A stretch of 27,269 nucleotides of DNA from a virus: IMG/VR virus record IMGVR_UViG_3300025806_000160, positions 1 to 27,269 of that record; one strand, written 5' to 3'. The notes beneath the pieces were generated by a model. That model saw nothing but the letters and a program-made list of their open reading frames with translations, did not search any database and was not told the DNA's origin. Shown here one piece after another: positions 15,982-22,394 of this stretch (its first letter is position 1; each line of letters begins with the position of its first letter). A program made the position numbers and the translations under genes.

Positions 15982-16662
15982 ATGAAATTATCTAATGAAA
16001 CTATGTCTTTGCTTAAAAACTTTGCACTGATTAACTCTAACATTGTGATTGGTGCAGGTTCTAAACTTAAGACTATTAACGAAGCAAAAAACGTGATGGG
16101 ATATGCTGACATTGCCGAAACCTTTCCTGTAGAGTTTGGCATTTATGATTTAGGTGAATTCCTAAATGTTTACAATATGTTTGATGATCCTGAATTAGAG
16201 TTTGATGAAAAACTTCAGTCAGTTGTTATCAGTCAAGGTAAACGTCTTGTTCGCTATCGTTTCTCAAATACTGAAATTCTTACATCTGTTACTAAAGAAG
16301 TTAAAATGCCTAAAGCTGACTTGGCGTTCCACTTATCTTCTGATGATCTTGCTGCTATTCGCAAAGCAACATCGGTATTAGGTGTCTCTGATGTTGTTAT
16401 TACAAATAACGGTGAAGATTCGTTACTTGTTACTACAACTGATGTTAAGGATTCTAGTTCAAACCGCTTCGCTATTGAAATTCCATGTGAAGGTTTATCT
16501 GATACTGAATTTAATCTTATATTCAATGTATCAAACTTCAAAATGGTTCAAGGCGATTACGATATTGAAGTTTCATCTAAACTAATTTCAAAATTCACTA
16601 ACACTGCAGCTAATGTTAATTACTTTATCGCTCTTGAGAAGAGCTCAACTTATGGAGAATAA
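15982..16662 (+). CDS. 45: Sliding clamp gp45
   Basis: At 226 residues (T4 gp45 228), this is the trimeric PCNA-like ring that tethers the gp43 polymerase and activates late transcription with gp55. The family pattern includes MKLSNETMSLLKNFALINSNI at the start, the strand-rich core (GEFLNVYNMFDDPELEF) and the end VNYFIALEKSSTYGE. Position before the clamp-loader genes matches T4. The binding site is AAAGGA at 15970-15975. Confidence 0.93.
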   Translation: MKLSNETMSLLKNFALINSNIVIGAGSKLKTINEAKNVMGYADIAETFPVEFGIYDLGEFLNVYNMFDDPELEFDEKLQSVVISQGKRLVRYRFSNTEILTSVTKEVKMPKADLAFHLSSDDLAAIRKATSVLGVSDVVITNNGEDSLLVTTTDVKDSSSNRFAIEIPCEGLSDTEFNLIFNVSNFKMVQGDYDIEVSSKLISKFTNTAANVNYFIALEKSSTYGE

Positions 16663-16663
16663 T

Positions 16664-16939
16664 ATGTCAAACGAAATCGAAGATGTGGAATTACAGGATC
16701 TTGATGTTATAGTAGATCTTGAAGAAACTGAAGAAACTAAGTCATTCATTGATGTTAACGATTTAGTTGACTGTGTAAAGGTTATCGACTTATGTTCTAA
16801 ACGTGGTGCCTTTGAAGGAACTGAGTTACAATTGGTTGGTACGCTACGACAGAAATTAGTTGACTTCGTCAATGCAGTTTCACCACCAGAAACTGATGAT
16901 GATGCTGATTCTACTGAAGCTAACGAACCGTCGGAATAA
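16664..16939 (+). CDS. Small acidic protein of unknown function next to the clamp gene
   Basis: The start is ATG 16664 with GGAG at 16655-16658; the stop of gp45 is 2 bases upstream, so the two are coupled. The 91-residue product has acidic ends (EDVELQDLDVIVDLEETEE; ETDDDADSTEANE) around a helical core (VNDLVDCVKVIDLCSKRGAF, then LVGTLRQKLVDFV). I recall small proteins with a similar core (an xRGAFxGxEL piece) near replication genes of marine T4-like phages. No function is known; a partner of gp45 or gp44 is a guess from position. Confidence 0.7.
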   Translation: MSNEIEDVELQDLDVIVDLEETEETKSFIDVNDLVDCVKVIDLCSKRGAFEGTELQLVGTLRQKLVDFVNAVSPPETDDDADSTEANEPSE

Positions 16940-17045
16940 CTTGATACAAACGGAATAGCCTTCGGGCTATTTTGTGAATAACTTGATATAAACTGGGTAG
17001 TCTTAGGCTATTCGGTGAATATCTTAATACAAAGGTTGAACTTTT
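16933..17045 (+). repeat. Three degenerate ~42-base tandem units with hairpins
   Basis: Units start near 16933, 16975 and 17016. Each begins GAATA-x-CTT-x-ATA-x-AAA and ends in TTGTG or GGTG. Unit 1 holds a perfect UUCG hairpin, unit 2 a weakened one (TAGTC 16999-17003 with GGCTA 17007-17011, including a G-U pair). Unit 3 has AAAG (17031-17034) with CTTT (17041-17044), which covers the dsbA ribosome binding site. Confidence 0.65.
16954..16974 (+). terminator. UUCG-loop terminator-like hairpin
   Basis: AATAGCC (16954-16960), loop TTCG, GGCTATT (16965-16971), followed by TTG. It is a perfect 7-bp stem with an extra-stable tetraloop but a short T run, so termination may be partial. Confidence 0.7.
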
Positions 17046-17351
17046 GTGAATAAAGAAACTAATAATTTACGTGAATATATTAAATTTAAGGAAATGATTG
17101 AAATGATGTTATCCAACCCTAAAGATAAAGAAAGATTGAAAGCTGGTGTAAAAGAATTGTCTGACTCTATGACTCGTGTTGAGGCCGAGCGTGATCTTCA
17201 AAAAGATATCGTTGAGGCAGTATTTGACGAGATCGGTGTTGACAAAAAGATCATTAAGAAGTTTGCTTCGATGTATCATAAACAAAACTTTACCCAAGTT
17301 CAAAGCGAGTTTGAAGAAGTTACTGGTTTATACGAAGACATCTTTGGTTAA
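17046..17351 (+). CDS. dsbA: DsbA-like double-stranded DNA binding protein
   Basis: This 101-residue protein starts at GTG 17046 (AAGG 10 bases upstream). The second half (FDEIGVDKKIIKKFASMYHK, then EFEEVTGLYEDIFG) aligns well with the C-terminal half of T4 DsbA (89 residues), a small dsDNA-binding protein that enhances late transcription. The N-terminal half is a Lys/Glu-rich helix. It sits between the clamp and clamp-loader genes. A short hairpin overlapping its ribosome binding site may lower translation. A UUCG hairpin follows the gene. Confidence 0.78.
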   Translation: MNKETNNLREYIKFKEMIEMMLSNPKDKERLKAGVKELSDSMTRVEAERDLQKDIVEAVFDEIGVDKKIIKKFASMYHKQNFTQVQSEFEEVTGLYEDIFG

Positions 17352-17358
17352 TTTCTGC

Positions 17359-17377
17359 AGCGGCTTCGGCCGCTACT
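17359..17377 (+). terminator. UUCG-loop terminator-like hairpin after dsbA
   Basis: AGCGGC (17359-17364), loop TTCG, GCCGCT (17369-17374). It is GC-rich and perfect but followed only by ACTATTT. It immediately precedes the gp44 promoter. Confidence 0.7.
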
Positions 17378-17378
17378 A

Positions 17379-17407
17379 TTTACATTGTATGATTAATGTG
17401 ATATAAT
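17379..17407 (+). promoter_or_regulatory. Early promoter for gp44
   Basis: TTTACA (17379-17384), 17 bases, TATAAT (17402-17407). One mismatch to the -35 consensus; the -35 begins 4 bases after the terminator stem. Leader to the ATG at 17438 carries GGAG. Confidence 0.82.
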
Positions 17408-17437
17408 AGTTTTTTATAGTTTATGGAGTAAATGTGA

Positions 17438-18376
17438 ATGAGTGTAGAATTCCTTTGGGTAGAAAAATATCGACCAAAAACAATTGAAGACTGTATATTA
17501 CCAGAGTCTTTAAAGAAAACCTTTACTGAAATCGCCGAAGGTGGTGAATTACCTAATATGATGTTCAGTGGTACTGCAGGCGTTGGTAAGACAACTGTCG
17601 CTCGCGCATTATGTACTCAGTTGGATCTTGATCACATTGTGATTAACGGATCAGAAGAAGGCAACATCGATACTTTACGAGGCAAGATAAAACAGTTTGC
17701 TTCAACAGTGTCATTAAGTGGCGGTTATAAAGTTGTTATTCTCGACGAAGCCGACTATATGAACCCACAGTCAACCCAACCTGCACTTCGTGGTTTCATT
17801 GAAGAATTCTCGAAGAACTGCAGATTTATTCTTACATGTAACTTCAAGAACCGTATTATTGAACCACTGCATTCTCGATGTTCAGTTTACGAATTTCAAA
17901 TACAACCTAAGGAACGTCCTAAGATTGCGATGGCTTTCTTTAAACGGTTGCAAACAGTTCTTAAAGCAGAAAACGTTGAGTTTGAACCTGCTTCATTAGT
18001 AAAGCTGATTGAAAAGCATTTCCCAGATTGGCGTAGAGTTTTAAACGAATGTCAAAGATATAGCATCTCTGGTAAAATTGATGCTGGTGTTCTAACTAAT
18101 GTTAGTAACGAAAACATCAAAGCTTTGATGGGTTATCTTAAGGATAAAGACTTCAAGACAATGCGTAAGTGGGTTGTTGATAACATTGATGTTGAAGCAC
18201 AAACTATCTTCAGAATGGTTTATGATAACATGGAAGATAACGTTAAGGCCAGTTCTATACCTCAGCTTGTTTTAATCATCGCCGATTACCAACATAAAAA
18301 CGCGTTTGTTTGCGACTCAGAAATAAATCTTGTAGCAATGTTTACCGAAATAATGTCTGCAGTTGAGTTTAAATAA
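17438..18376 (+). CDS. 44: Clamp-loader large subunit gp44
   Basis: At 312 residues (T4 319), this AAA+ ATPase with gp62 opens and loads the gp45 clamp. Motifs: the N-terminal WVEKYRP box, Walker A GTAGVGKT (45-52), Walker B ILDEAD (101-106), and SRC (146-148) with the arginine finger. Helical C-terminal collar domain follows. It has its own promoter (17379), and its stop lies 3 bases before the -35 of the dexA promoter. Confidence 0.96.
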   Translation: MSVEFLWVEKYRPKTIEDCILPESLKKTFTEIAEGGELPNMMFSGTAGVGKTTVARALCTQLDLDHIVINGSEEGNIDTLRGKIKQFASTVSLSGGYKVVILDEADYMNPQSTQPALRGFIEEFSKNCRFILTCNFKNRIIEPLHSRCSVYEFQIQPKERPKIAMAFFKRLQTVLKAENVEFEPASLVKLIEKHFPDWRRVLNECQRYSISGKIDAGVLTNVSNENIKALMGYLKDKDFKTMRKWVVDNIDVEAQTIFRMVYDNMEDNVKASSIPQLVLIIADYQHKNAFVCDSEINLVAMFTEIMSAVEFK

Positions 18377-18379
18377 CTA

Positions 18380-18408
18380 TTGACATGCCGTGTGAACTGT
18401 TATATAAT
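18380..18408 (+). promoter_or_regulatory. Sigma70 early promoter for dexA
   Basis: TTGACA (18380-18385), 17 bases, TATAAT (18403-18408), then AGTTCTATAAATTTGA, related to the leader of the repeated cassettes. It lies 31 bases upstream of the dexA ATG. Confidence 0.93.
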
Positions 18409-18438
18409 AGTTCTATAAATTTGATTGAGAGAAACTAA

Positions 18439-19032
18439 ATGCCTAAAAATGTAATTTATGATTATGAAACACTGGGAACCGACACGCGTAATGCGCCGAT
18501 CCTTTCGCTTGCTATCATGAACTACGATCCTGATAGATTTATGTCTGAAAACCCATATACCTTTAAAGAACTTTGTAGTCGGGCTGCTGAATATAAATTC
18601 GATATCATGGAGCAAGTCAAATCGTTTGGTAAAGTTATCAATAAAGAAACTCTTGATTGGTGGAAGAAACAGCCTAAAGAATTGCGTGATGCTCAGCTAA
18701 CACCAACACCCGACGATTTGTCTATCACTGAGCTGAATGCCTGCTTCAAGAATCATTGCCACCAAGCTGATGCAATATTTACCCGCGGCAATACTTTTGA
18801 TCCTATGATCACTACATTTACTTTGGCTGACCAAGGTTTAGGCGAACCATATAATTGGGCAAAGGTTCGTGATACTCGTAGTTTCATTGAAGGACTATCT
18901 TATACCTCAGGTTTGAATAACAAGTTTATTCCTGAAGGTCTTGAAGATGTTTTTGTTGCTCACGATCCTATACACGACATCGCAATTGATGTAATGCGTA
19001 TGCAAAGTGTTATAAGAGAAGTATTCTTATAA
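18439..19032 (+). CDS. dexA: DexA-like 3'-5' exonuclease
   Basis: This 197-residue DEDDh exonuclease is similar to T4 exonuclease A (227). Active-site motifs: YDYETLG with D8/E10 (Exo I), TFDPM with D121 (Exo II), and HDPIHD with H175/D180 (Exo III). T4-like context residues are present (LDWWKKQPKELRDA and GLEDVFVAHDPIHD). DexA degrades DNA 3'-5' and is not essential in T4. Its place inside the clamp-loader cluster differs from T4. The gene's stop codon overlaps a late promoter box. Confidence 0.88.
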   Translation: MPKNVIYDYETLGTDTRNAPILSLAIMNYDPDRFMSENPYTFKELCSRAAEYKFDIMEQVKSFGKVINKETLDWWKKQPKELRDAQLTPTPDDLSITELNACFKNHCHQADAIFTRGNTFDPMITTFTLADQGLGEPYNWAKVRDTRSFIEGLSYTSGLNNKFIPEGLEDVFVAHDPIHDIAIDVMRMQSVIREVFL

Positions 19033-19035
19033 ATA
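19028..19035 (+). promoter_or_regulatory. Late promoter (TATAAATA) for the membrane protein and gp62
   Basis: An exact TATAAATA overlaps the dexA stop codon, 24 bases upstream of the next ATG. It gives the downstream membrane protein, and possibly gp62, a late transcript in addition to early read-through. Confidence 0.72.
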
Positions 19036-19059
19036 ATATCTTTAGCCAAGGTATTAACT

Positions 19060-19845
19060 ATGTTGTTAAACTATATTACATTCATAACAGCAATAGTAAT
19101 TGCACTTGTTGCAGCTTACTTCTCAATAGCAGGTTTGTCCGCTATCTTTGCAGGAGCTGCAATATCAGTTATAATAATGGCCAGTGTTTTAGAGCTTGGC
19201 AAATTAGTTGCAGCAACATGGTTGCATCTTGAGTGGAAATGTGTTACAATAGGTATTAAGATATACTTATTAGTTGCGGTGGTAGTTCTTATGTTAATTA
19301 CAAGTATCGGTATCTTCGGTTATTTGTCAAAAGCATATCTTGAACAAACCTCCGGTAATGCTGGTGTTGCGATTGAAGTGTCTCGTCTTGAGAAAACAAT
19401 CGGATCAGAACAAAAGCGTTTAGATTCGGTTGATTCTCAGTTAGGCGCACTTGATGCAGCATTGGATAAGTATATCGAACTTGGGTATGTTACAAAAGGA
19501 CTTCAAGCTCGTACAGCACAAAGCGAGCAACGTGTGCAGTTGGATTCGTTGAGAACAATGTCAATGGACAAACTGTTTAAACTAAATAATGAATTGTATG
19601 AATATACATTAGAAGATGCAAAGTTTGAAGCTGAACTTGGTCCCATTAAATATATCGCAGAAATGCTTTATGGTAATGATGCTGAAGACAAGTATGGCAG
19701 CGCAGTTCGTCTAATGATATTTATGCTTATATTTGTGTTTGATCCGCTTGCTGTTATTCTTTTGATTATCTCGGCTGGAAGACTGAGCAAGTCTAAAGAA
19801 GCGCCAAGCATCGTTTCGTCGGATCAGATCTTAAACTTGGAGTAA
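19060..19845 (+). CDS. Four-helix membrane protein with long coiled coil
   Basis: This 261-residue protein has hydrophobic segments at about 4-24, 26-48, 66-90 and 217-240. A ~110-residue soluble helical stretch sits between the third and fourth (LEKTIGSEQKRLDSVDSQLG, then heptad-like sequence). The conserved-looking VLELGKLVAATWLH lies between helices 2 and 3. I recall membrane proteins of this layout in marine T4-like phages, without known function. Its stop overlaps the gp62 start (TAATG). A late promoter lies upstream, which hints at a late role such as the envelope or lysis timing; that is inference. Confidence 0.72.
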   Translation: MLLNYITFITAIVIALVAAYFSIAGLSAIFAGAAISVIIMASVLELGKLVAATWLHLEWKCVTIGIKIYLLVAVVVLMLITSIGIFGYLSKAYLEQTSGNAGVAIEVSRLEKTIGSEQKRLDSVDSQLGALDAALDKYIELGYVTKGLQARTAQSEQRVQLDSLRTMSMDKLFKLNNELYEYTLEDAKFEAELGPIKYIAEMLYGNDAEDKYGSAVRLMIFMLIFVFDPLAVILLIISAGRLSKSKEAPSIVSSDQILNLE

Positions 19846-20228
19846 TGATGAATCCTTTTGATTATGTAAATTCCATTACGTTAAGCAAACGTAATATTAT
19901 GGTAACACCAGAGGATGAGAAAGGTTATGCAGCCTTTCTTATCAACCGTGGCCTTTCGCAGTTCCAAGATACTATCTTTTATGCAAATGAAATGAATCGG
20001 TATCACAAATTGGACAATAAACTGCAGTATCAGTTTCTTATTAACATTGTACGGAAACGGAAACGTTTCTCTAAATGGGCCAAGGCTGACACAGCTGATG
20101 CTGATATAATTGAAGCAATTAAGATTGTATACAATTATAGTAATGATAAGGCTAGACAAGTTGTCGGACTTTTATCAAAAGATCAAAAGTCCGCGCTGCT
20201 CGAAAAAATACATAAGGGTGGAACTTAA
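19845..20228 (+). CDS. 62: Clamp-loader small subunit gp62 with a probably replaced C-terminus
   Basis: This 127-residue protein pairs with gp44. The best match to T4 gp62 is FLINIVRKRKRFSKWAK, corresponding to T4 RGKRYGKWAK, followed by helical IIEAIKIVYNYSNDKARQVV. It is shorter than T4 gp62 (187). The start is ATG 19845 or 19848 after GGAG. From residue 66 (20040) to the end, the sequence is repeated in divergent form at 20860-21050. The stop overlaps, by 3 bases, the 3' end of the convergent HNH gene. This copy probably encodes the working protein because it alone is joined to the N-terminal half (see findings). Confidence 0.82.
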   Translation: MMNPFDYVNSITLSKRNIMVTPEDEKGYAAFLINRGLSQFQDTIFYANEMNRYHKLDNKLQYQFLINIVRKRKRFSKWAKADTADADIIEAIKIVYNYSNDKARQVVGLLSKDQKSALLEKIHKGGT

Positions 20229-20761
20229 CGGTGCTTACACTTTGCTCCGTGATAGCGCGCGTATGTTGCAAGTTGAACACTTTCGCCGCAATGTTCACAA
20301 TTGATTCTAGGACGGTTCAGCGCGGCTTGAGATTGCAGCTTTTTAGTTTCGTCTGTAGTGATAGCCCCTAATCTTGATCCGTCCTTATTAGCATACAGTT
20401 CTTTCATGGATTTTTTGAATTTGTTAGATCTTTCATCAGTCCATTTAGGAAGAGTCATGCCTTTAGTTGGCGTCGGATTTGTTTTCATTCTAGCAGCGAC
20501 ACGTTTTTTAACATGTTCTTTAGTTTGCTTCTTTCCAGTTAAAGCTGCAGAAACGGCTAGTCTTCTAGCTTCTTCGCCGCTTATTTGGCCTGAAAGAGCT
20601 TTATACGCAATTAGGTCTTGCAAACGATTATGCTTTTCGTATAGAGCAAGGTGGGCAAGAGCGTGTTGTTCTACAGTCAGTTTTATTAAATTTGACTGAT
20701 CGTCGCTACCGCCAGCATGGCGCGGGATGATGTGATGTTTGTGATATATAGTATTAGGCAT
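20225..20761 (-). CDS. HNH homing endonuclease inserted in gene 62
   Basis: This 178-residue protein is on the minus strand. The start ATG (20761) has a strong AAGGAG (20774-20769). HNH motif: KHHIIPRHAGG (8-18), N24, then EQHALAHL with H33/H37. A helical middle contains short NUMOD-like DNA-binding stretches. A C-terminal zinc-finger pattern has C155, C158, H171 and C175. HNH enzymes of this kind nick or cut phage genes and spread themselves by gene conversion. Its own late promoter and a stem-loop lie upstream on the minus strand. It sits between gp62 and an orphan gp62 C-terminus. Confidence 0.87.
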   Translation of the reverse strand: MPNTIYHKHHIIPRHAGGSDDQSNLIKLTVEQHALAHLALYEKHNRLQDLIAYKALSGQISGEEARRLAVSAALTGKKQTKEHVKKRVAARMKTNPTPTKGMTLPKWTDERSNKFKKSMKELYANKDGSRLGAITTDETKKLQSQAALNRPRINCEHCGESVQLATYARYHGAKCKHR

Positions 20762-20795
20762 GTAGCTGCTCCTTACAGTTATTGTGTTTAGGGAC

Positions 20796-20817
20796 AGAGG
20801 TTATTGGCGTAACCTCT
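20796..20817 (-). promoter_or_regulatory. 5' stem-loop in the HNH leader
   Basis: A perfect 8-bp inverted repeat (AGAGGTTA 20796-20803, TAACCTCT 20810-20817) with a 6-base loop lies between the minus-strand late promoter and the HNH start. The stem begins 11 bases after the promoter box, close to the expected 5' end of the late RNA. There is no T run, so it is not a terminator. Confidence 0.7.
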
Positions 20818-20828
20818 TGTTCTGATAT

Positions 20829-20836
20829 TATTTATA
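20829..20836 (-). promoter_or_regulatory. Late promoter (TATAAATA) for the HNH gene
   Basis: The minus strand reads TATAAATA at 20836-20829, 68 bases upstream of the HNH start. Late expression of homing endonucleases is known from T4. Confidence 0.78.
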
Positions 20837-20858
20837 ATAATATGAATTTCGGATAATG

Positions 20859-20866
20859 TATAAATA
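20859..20866 (+). promoter_or_regulatory. TATAAATA box at the start of the orphan gp62 copy
   Basis: An exact TATAAATA on the plus strand spans the first codons of the orphan gp62 segment (ATA AAT). It could give regA a late transcript after insertion of the HNH cassette. It may also be a chance result of the coding sequence at the junction. Confidence 0.45.
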
Positions 20867-21050
20867 TTGTCAGGAAGCGGAAACGTTTCTCTAAATGGGC
20901 TAAGCAAGACAAGACCAATTTAGAAATGATTGAAGTGATTAAGACGTATTACGGGTATTCAAACGACAAAGCCCGTCAAGTACTATCTCTTCTTAACAAT
21001 GAACAGTTGAATGAACTACAGCGGAAGGTTGACCATGGTGGAACAAAATA
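20860..21050 (+). pseudogene. Orphan C-terminal fragment of gp62
   Basis: An open frame without a start encodes 63 residues colinear with gp62 residues 66-127: the first 15 residues are identical (INIVRKRKRFSKWAK), and 38 of 62 match without gaps. A 23-base DNA segment is identical in both copies (20058-20080 and 20878-20900). Joining 19845-20039 to 20860-21050 restores a complete gp62 reading frame, so this is the likely original 3' end, cut off by the HNH insertion. It still carries the ribosome binding site and start of regA. An internal ATG at 20926 could give a 41-residue peptide but has no clear binding site. Confidence 0.85.
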
Positions 21051-21451
21051 AACAAGTAGAGTGGACTCCAAACACAATGTTGGAAATTACACTAAATGAA
21101 CCCGACGACTTTTTAAAAGTACGCGAAACATTAACACGAATTGGTGTTGCATCGCAACTTGATAAAAGATTATATCAGTCTTGTCACATATTACATAAAC
21201 AAGGAAGATACTTCATTGTACACTTTAAAGAATTATTCATTCTTGATGGCAAAGCATCAAACTTATTTGAGAATGATATTCAACGACGCAACACGATCAC
21301 AATGCTGTTATCAGATTGGGGATTAATTAATGTTGTAAATCCTGATGAGGCAAAAGACACTGCTCATCTAAGACAAATAAAAATCATCTCTTTTAAAGAA
21401 AAGGATGAATGGGATTTACAGCCAAAATACAATATTGGAACAAAATCCTAA
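21035..21451 (+). CDS. regA: RegA translational repressor
   Basis: RegA binds start regions of early mRNAs and blocks their translation, including those of gp44, gp45 and gp62 in T4. Residues 15 onward (MLEITLNEPDDFLKVRETLT) follow T4 RegA almost position for position, as do LYQSCHILHKQGRYFIVHFKE, LLSDWGLI and the C-terminal PKYNIGT. The T4 protein starts at the equivalent of ATG 21077, but here GGAAGG (21023-21028) points to ATG 21035, giving 138 residues with a 14-residue extension. The start overlaps the end of the orphan gp62 fragment, as gene 62 and regA are adjacent in T4. Confidence 0.93.
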   Translation: MVEQNKQVEWTPNTMLEITLNEPDDFLKVRETLTRIGVASQLDKRLYQSCHILHKQGRYFIVHFKELFILDGKASNLFENDIQRRNTITMLLSDWGLINVVNPDEAKDTAHLRQIKIISFKEKDEWDLQPKYNIGTKS

Positions 21452-21456
21452 TACTG

Positions 21457-21464
21457 TATAAATA
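21457..21464 (+). promoter_or_regulatory. Late promoter (TATAAATA) for hsp20
   Basis: An exact TATAAATA begins 6 bases after the regA stop. It precedes a 125-base structured leader and the Hsp20 gene. Confidence 0.8.
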
Positions 21465-21473
21465 AAAAGATTG

Positions 21474-21571
21474 GGGTTACTATAAGGTTTTATGGTAACC
21501 CGCAATAACCGCGATGCATCTTTGATGGTCGCACCTTAATAAAACGGATGCCGAAAGGATCCACGCACCTT
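21474..21571 (+). promoter_or_regulatory. Structured RNA leader of hsp20, possible manA-type motif
   Basis: Three successive hairpins lie in the 5' leader. Hairpin 1: 21474-21484 with 21491-21501, 11 bp including one G-U, 6-base loop. Hairpin 2: GCGA 21511-21514 with TCGC 21529-21532, enclosing CATC 21517-21520 with GATG 21524-21527. Hairpin 3: GGAT 21546-21549 with ATCC 21559-21562, enclosing CC-GAAA-GG. CGCACCTT occurs twice (21530-21537 and 21564-21571), flanking hairpin 3. The ribosome binding site AGGAGG lies after it. I recall the published manA RNA motif as a candidate cis-regulatory RNA upstream of heat-shock ibpA genes in cyanophages; identity with it is untested. Confidence 0.6.
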
Positions 21572-21589
21572 GCTAATTAGGAGGCAAAC

Positions 21590-22045
21590 ATGTCGAACTA
21601 CGATAAGTATGATTACAGCACACAAAACCCTTTAGAAAAAATCTTTTACGATTCAGGATTCCCTTCCAATCTTTTTGATACTTTGCTATCAAAAGTAGGT
21701 AATACCACAACTTCATTCCCACCTTATGACATTATAAGCGAAATAAATGAAGAAGACAAATCGTATCGCGTGATTATTTCTATGGCGTTAGCTGGCTTCG
21801 ATAAAGATGAAATTAATATCGAGCAAAAGTCGAATATCTTAACAATTTCTTCTGAAGGTAAATCGAAGAAGAAAGACGTAAAATACATTCAGAAAGGTAT
21901 TTCTAAAAGAGCCTTTGAAAATAAATTTAAGCTATCACAATACGCTGTAATTGCTAATGCAACTATGGAAAATGGTATGCTTGAAGTATTAATTGACTTT
22001 GAAATTCCTGAAGAACTGAAAGCAAACAAAATTCAAATTAAATAA
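21590..22045 (+). CDS. hsp20: Hsp20 / IbpA-like small heat-shock chaperone
   Basis: This 151-residue protein has an alpha-crystallin domain from about residue 43: DIISEINEEDKSYRVIISMA, the LAGFDKDEINIE segment, NILTISSEGK, and the AFENKFKLSQYA strand. The C-terminus holds an I-x-I-like IQI. Such chaperones are common in marine T4-like phages and are thought to help fold phage proteins. Position between regA and gene 43 is a feature I recall of marine relatives and not of T4. It would be expressed late from 21457 with a structured leader; AGGAGG at 21579-21584 is 5 bases from the ATG. Confidence 0.93.
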   Translation: MSNYDKYDYSTQNPLEKIFYDSGFPSNLFDTLLSKVGNTTTSFPPYDIISEINEEDKSYRVIISMALAGFDKDEINIEQKSNILTISSEGKSKKKDVKYIQKGISKRAFENKFKLSQYAVIANATMENGMLEVLIDFEIPEELKANKIQIK

Positions 22046-22060
22046 ATTATAGGAGTTATT

Positions 22061-22351
22061 ATGTCAGATAATGTACATGTTTTAAGATTGATCACAGGTG
22101 AAGAATTAATTGCAGTAGTTGAGTCCTTTGATGGTACTGTCTATAAGATTAATAATGTTGCGGTATTAATACCTACACAAGATAACTCTTTAGGACTAGC
22201 TCCCTTTATGGCTTACTGTGAAGATGGTCCCCTTGAATTGCGAGGGTCAGACGTCATGTTTACACGTACACCAGTCGAAGGTTTGGCAAAACAACACGGT
22301 AATATGTTCGGTAAAATAGTAACTCCTTCTAAGAAAATTATATTGGGTTAA
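22061..22351 (+). CDS. Sm-like (Hfq-fold) phage protein, paralogue 2
   Basis: This 96-residue protein lies 15 bases after hsp20 with AGGAG upstream. It opens VHVLRLITGEELIAVVESFD and continues with a hydrophobic strand and IPTQ, the same strand-GEE-strand plan as the protein at 6531-6890. The C-terminus (AKQHGNMFGKIVTPSKKI) is a helix plus basic tail. RNA binding is inferred from fold resemblance only. A strong terminator follows. Confidence 0.6.
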   Translation: MSDNVHVLRLITGEELIAVVESFDGTVYKINNVAVLIPTQDNSLGLAPFMAYCEDGPLELRGSDVMFTRTPVEGLAKQHGNMFGKIVTPSKKIILG

Positions 22352-22360
22352 ATTTAAGAA

Positions 22361-22394
22361 AGGGTATCATTTCTATTGACATGATACCCTTTTT
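22361..22394 (+). terminator. Terminator whose loop contains the next promoter's -35 box
   Basis: A perfect 10-bp stem (AGGGTATCAT 22361-22370, ATGATACCCT 22381-22390) closes a 10-base loop and continues into TTTT. The stem's final T adds to the U tract. The loop ends with TTGAC, the first five bases of the gene 43 promoter -35, which is completed by the first base of the right arm. Confidence 0.88.

Noticed and set aside
20856-20894. A short frame from ATG 20856 (MYKYCQEAETFL) as a gene
   Set aside because: It is out of frame with the gp62-like sequence and stops after 12 codons.
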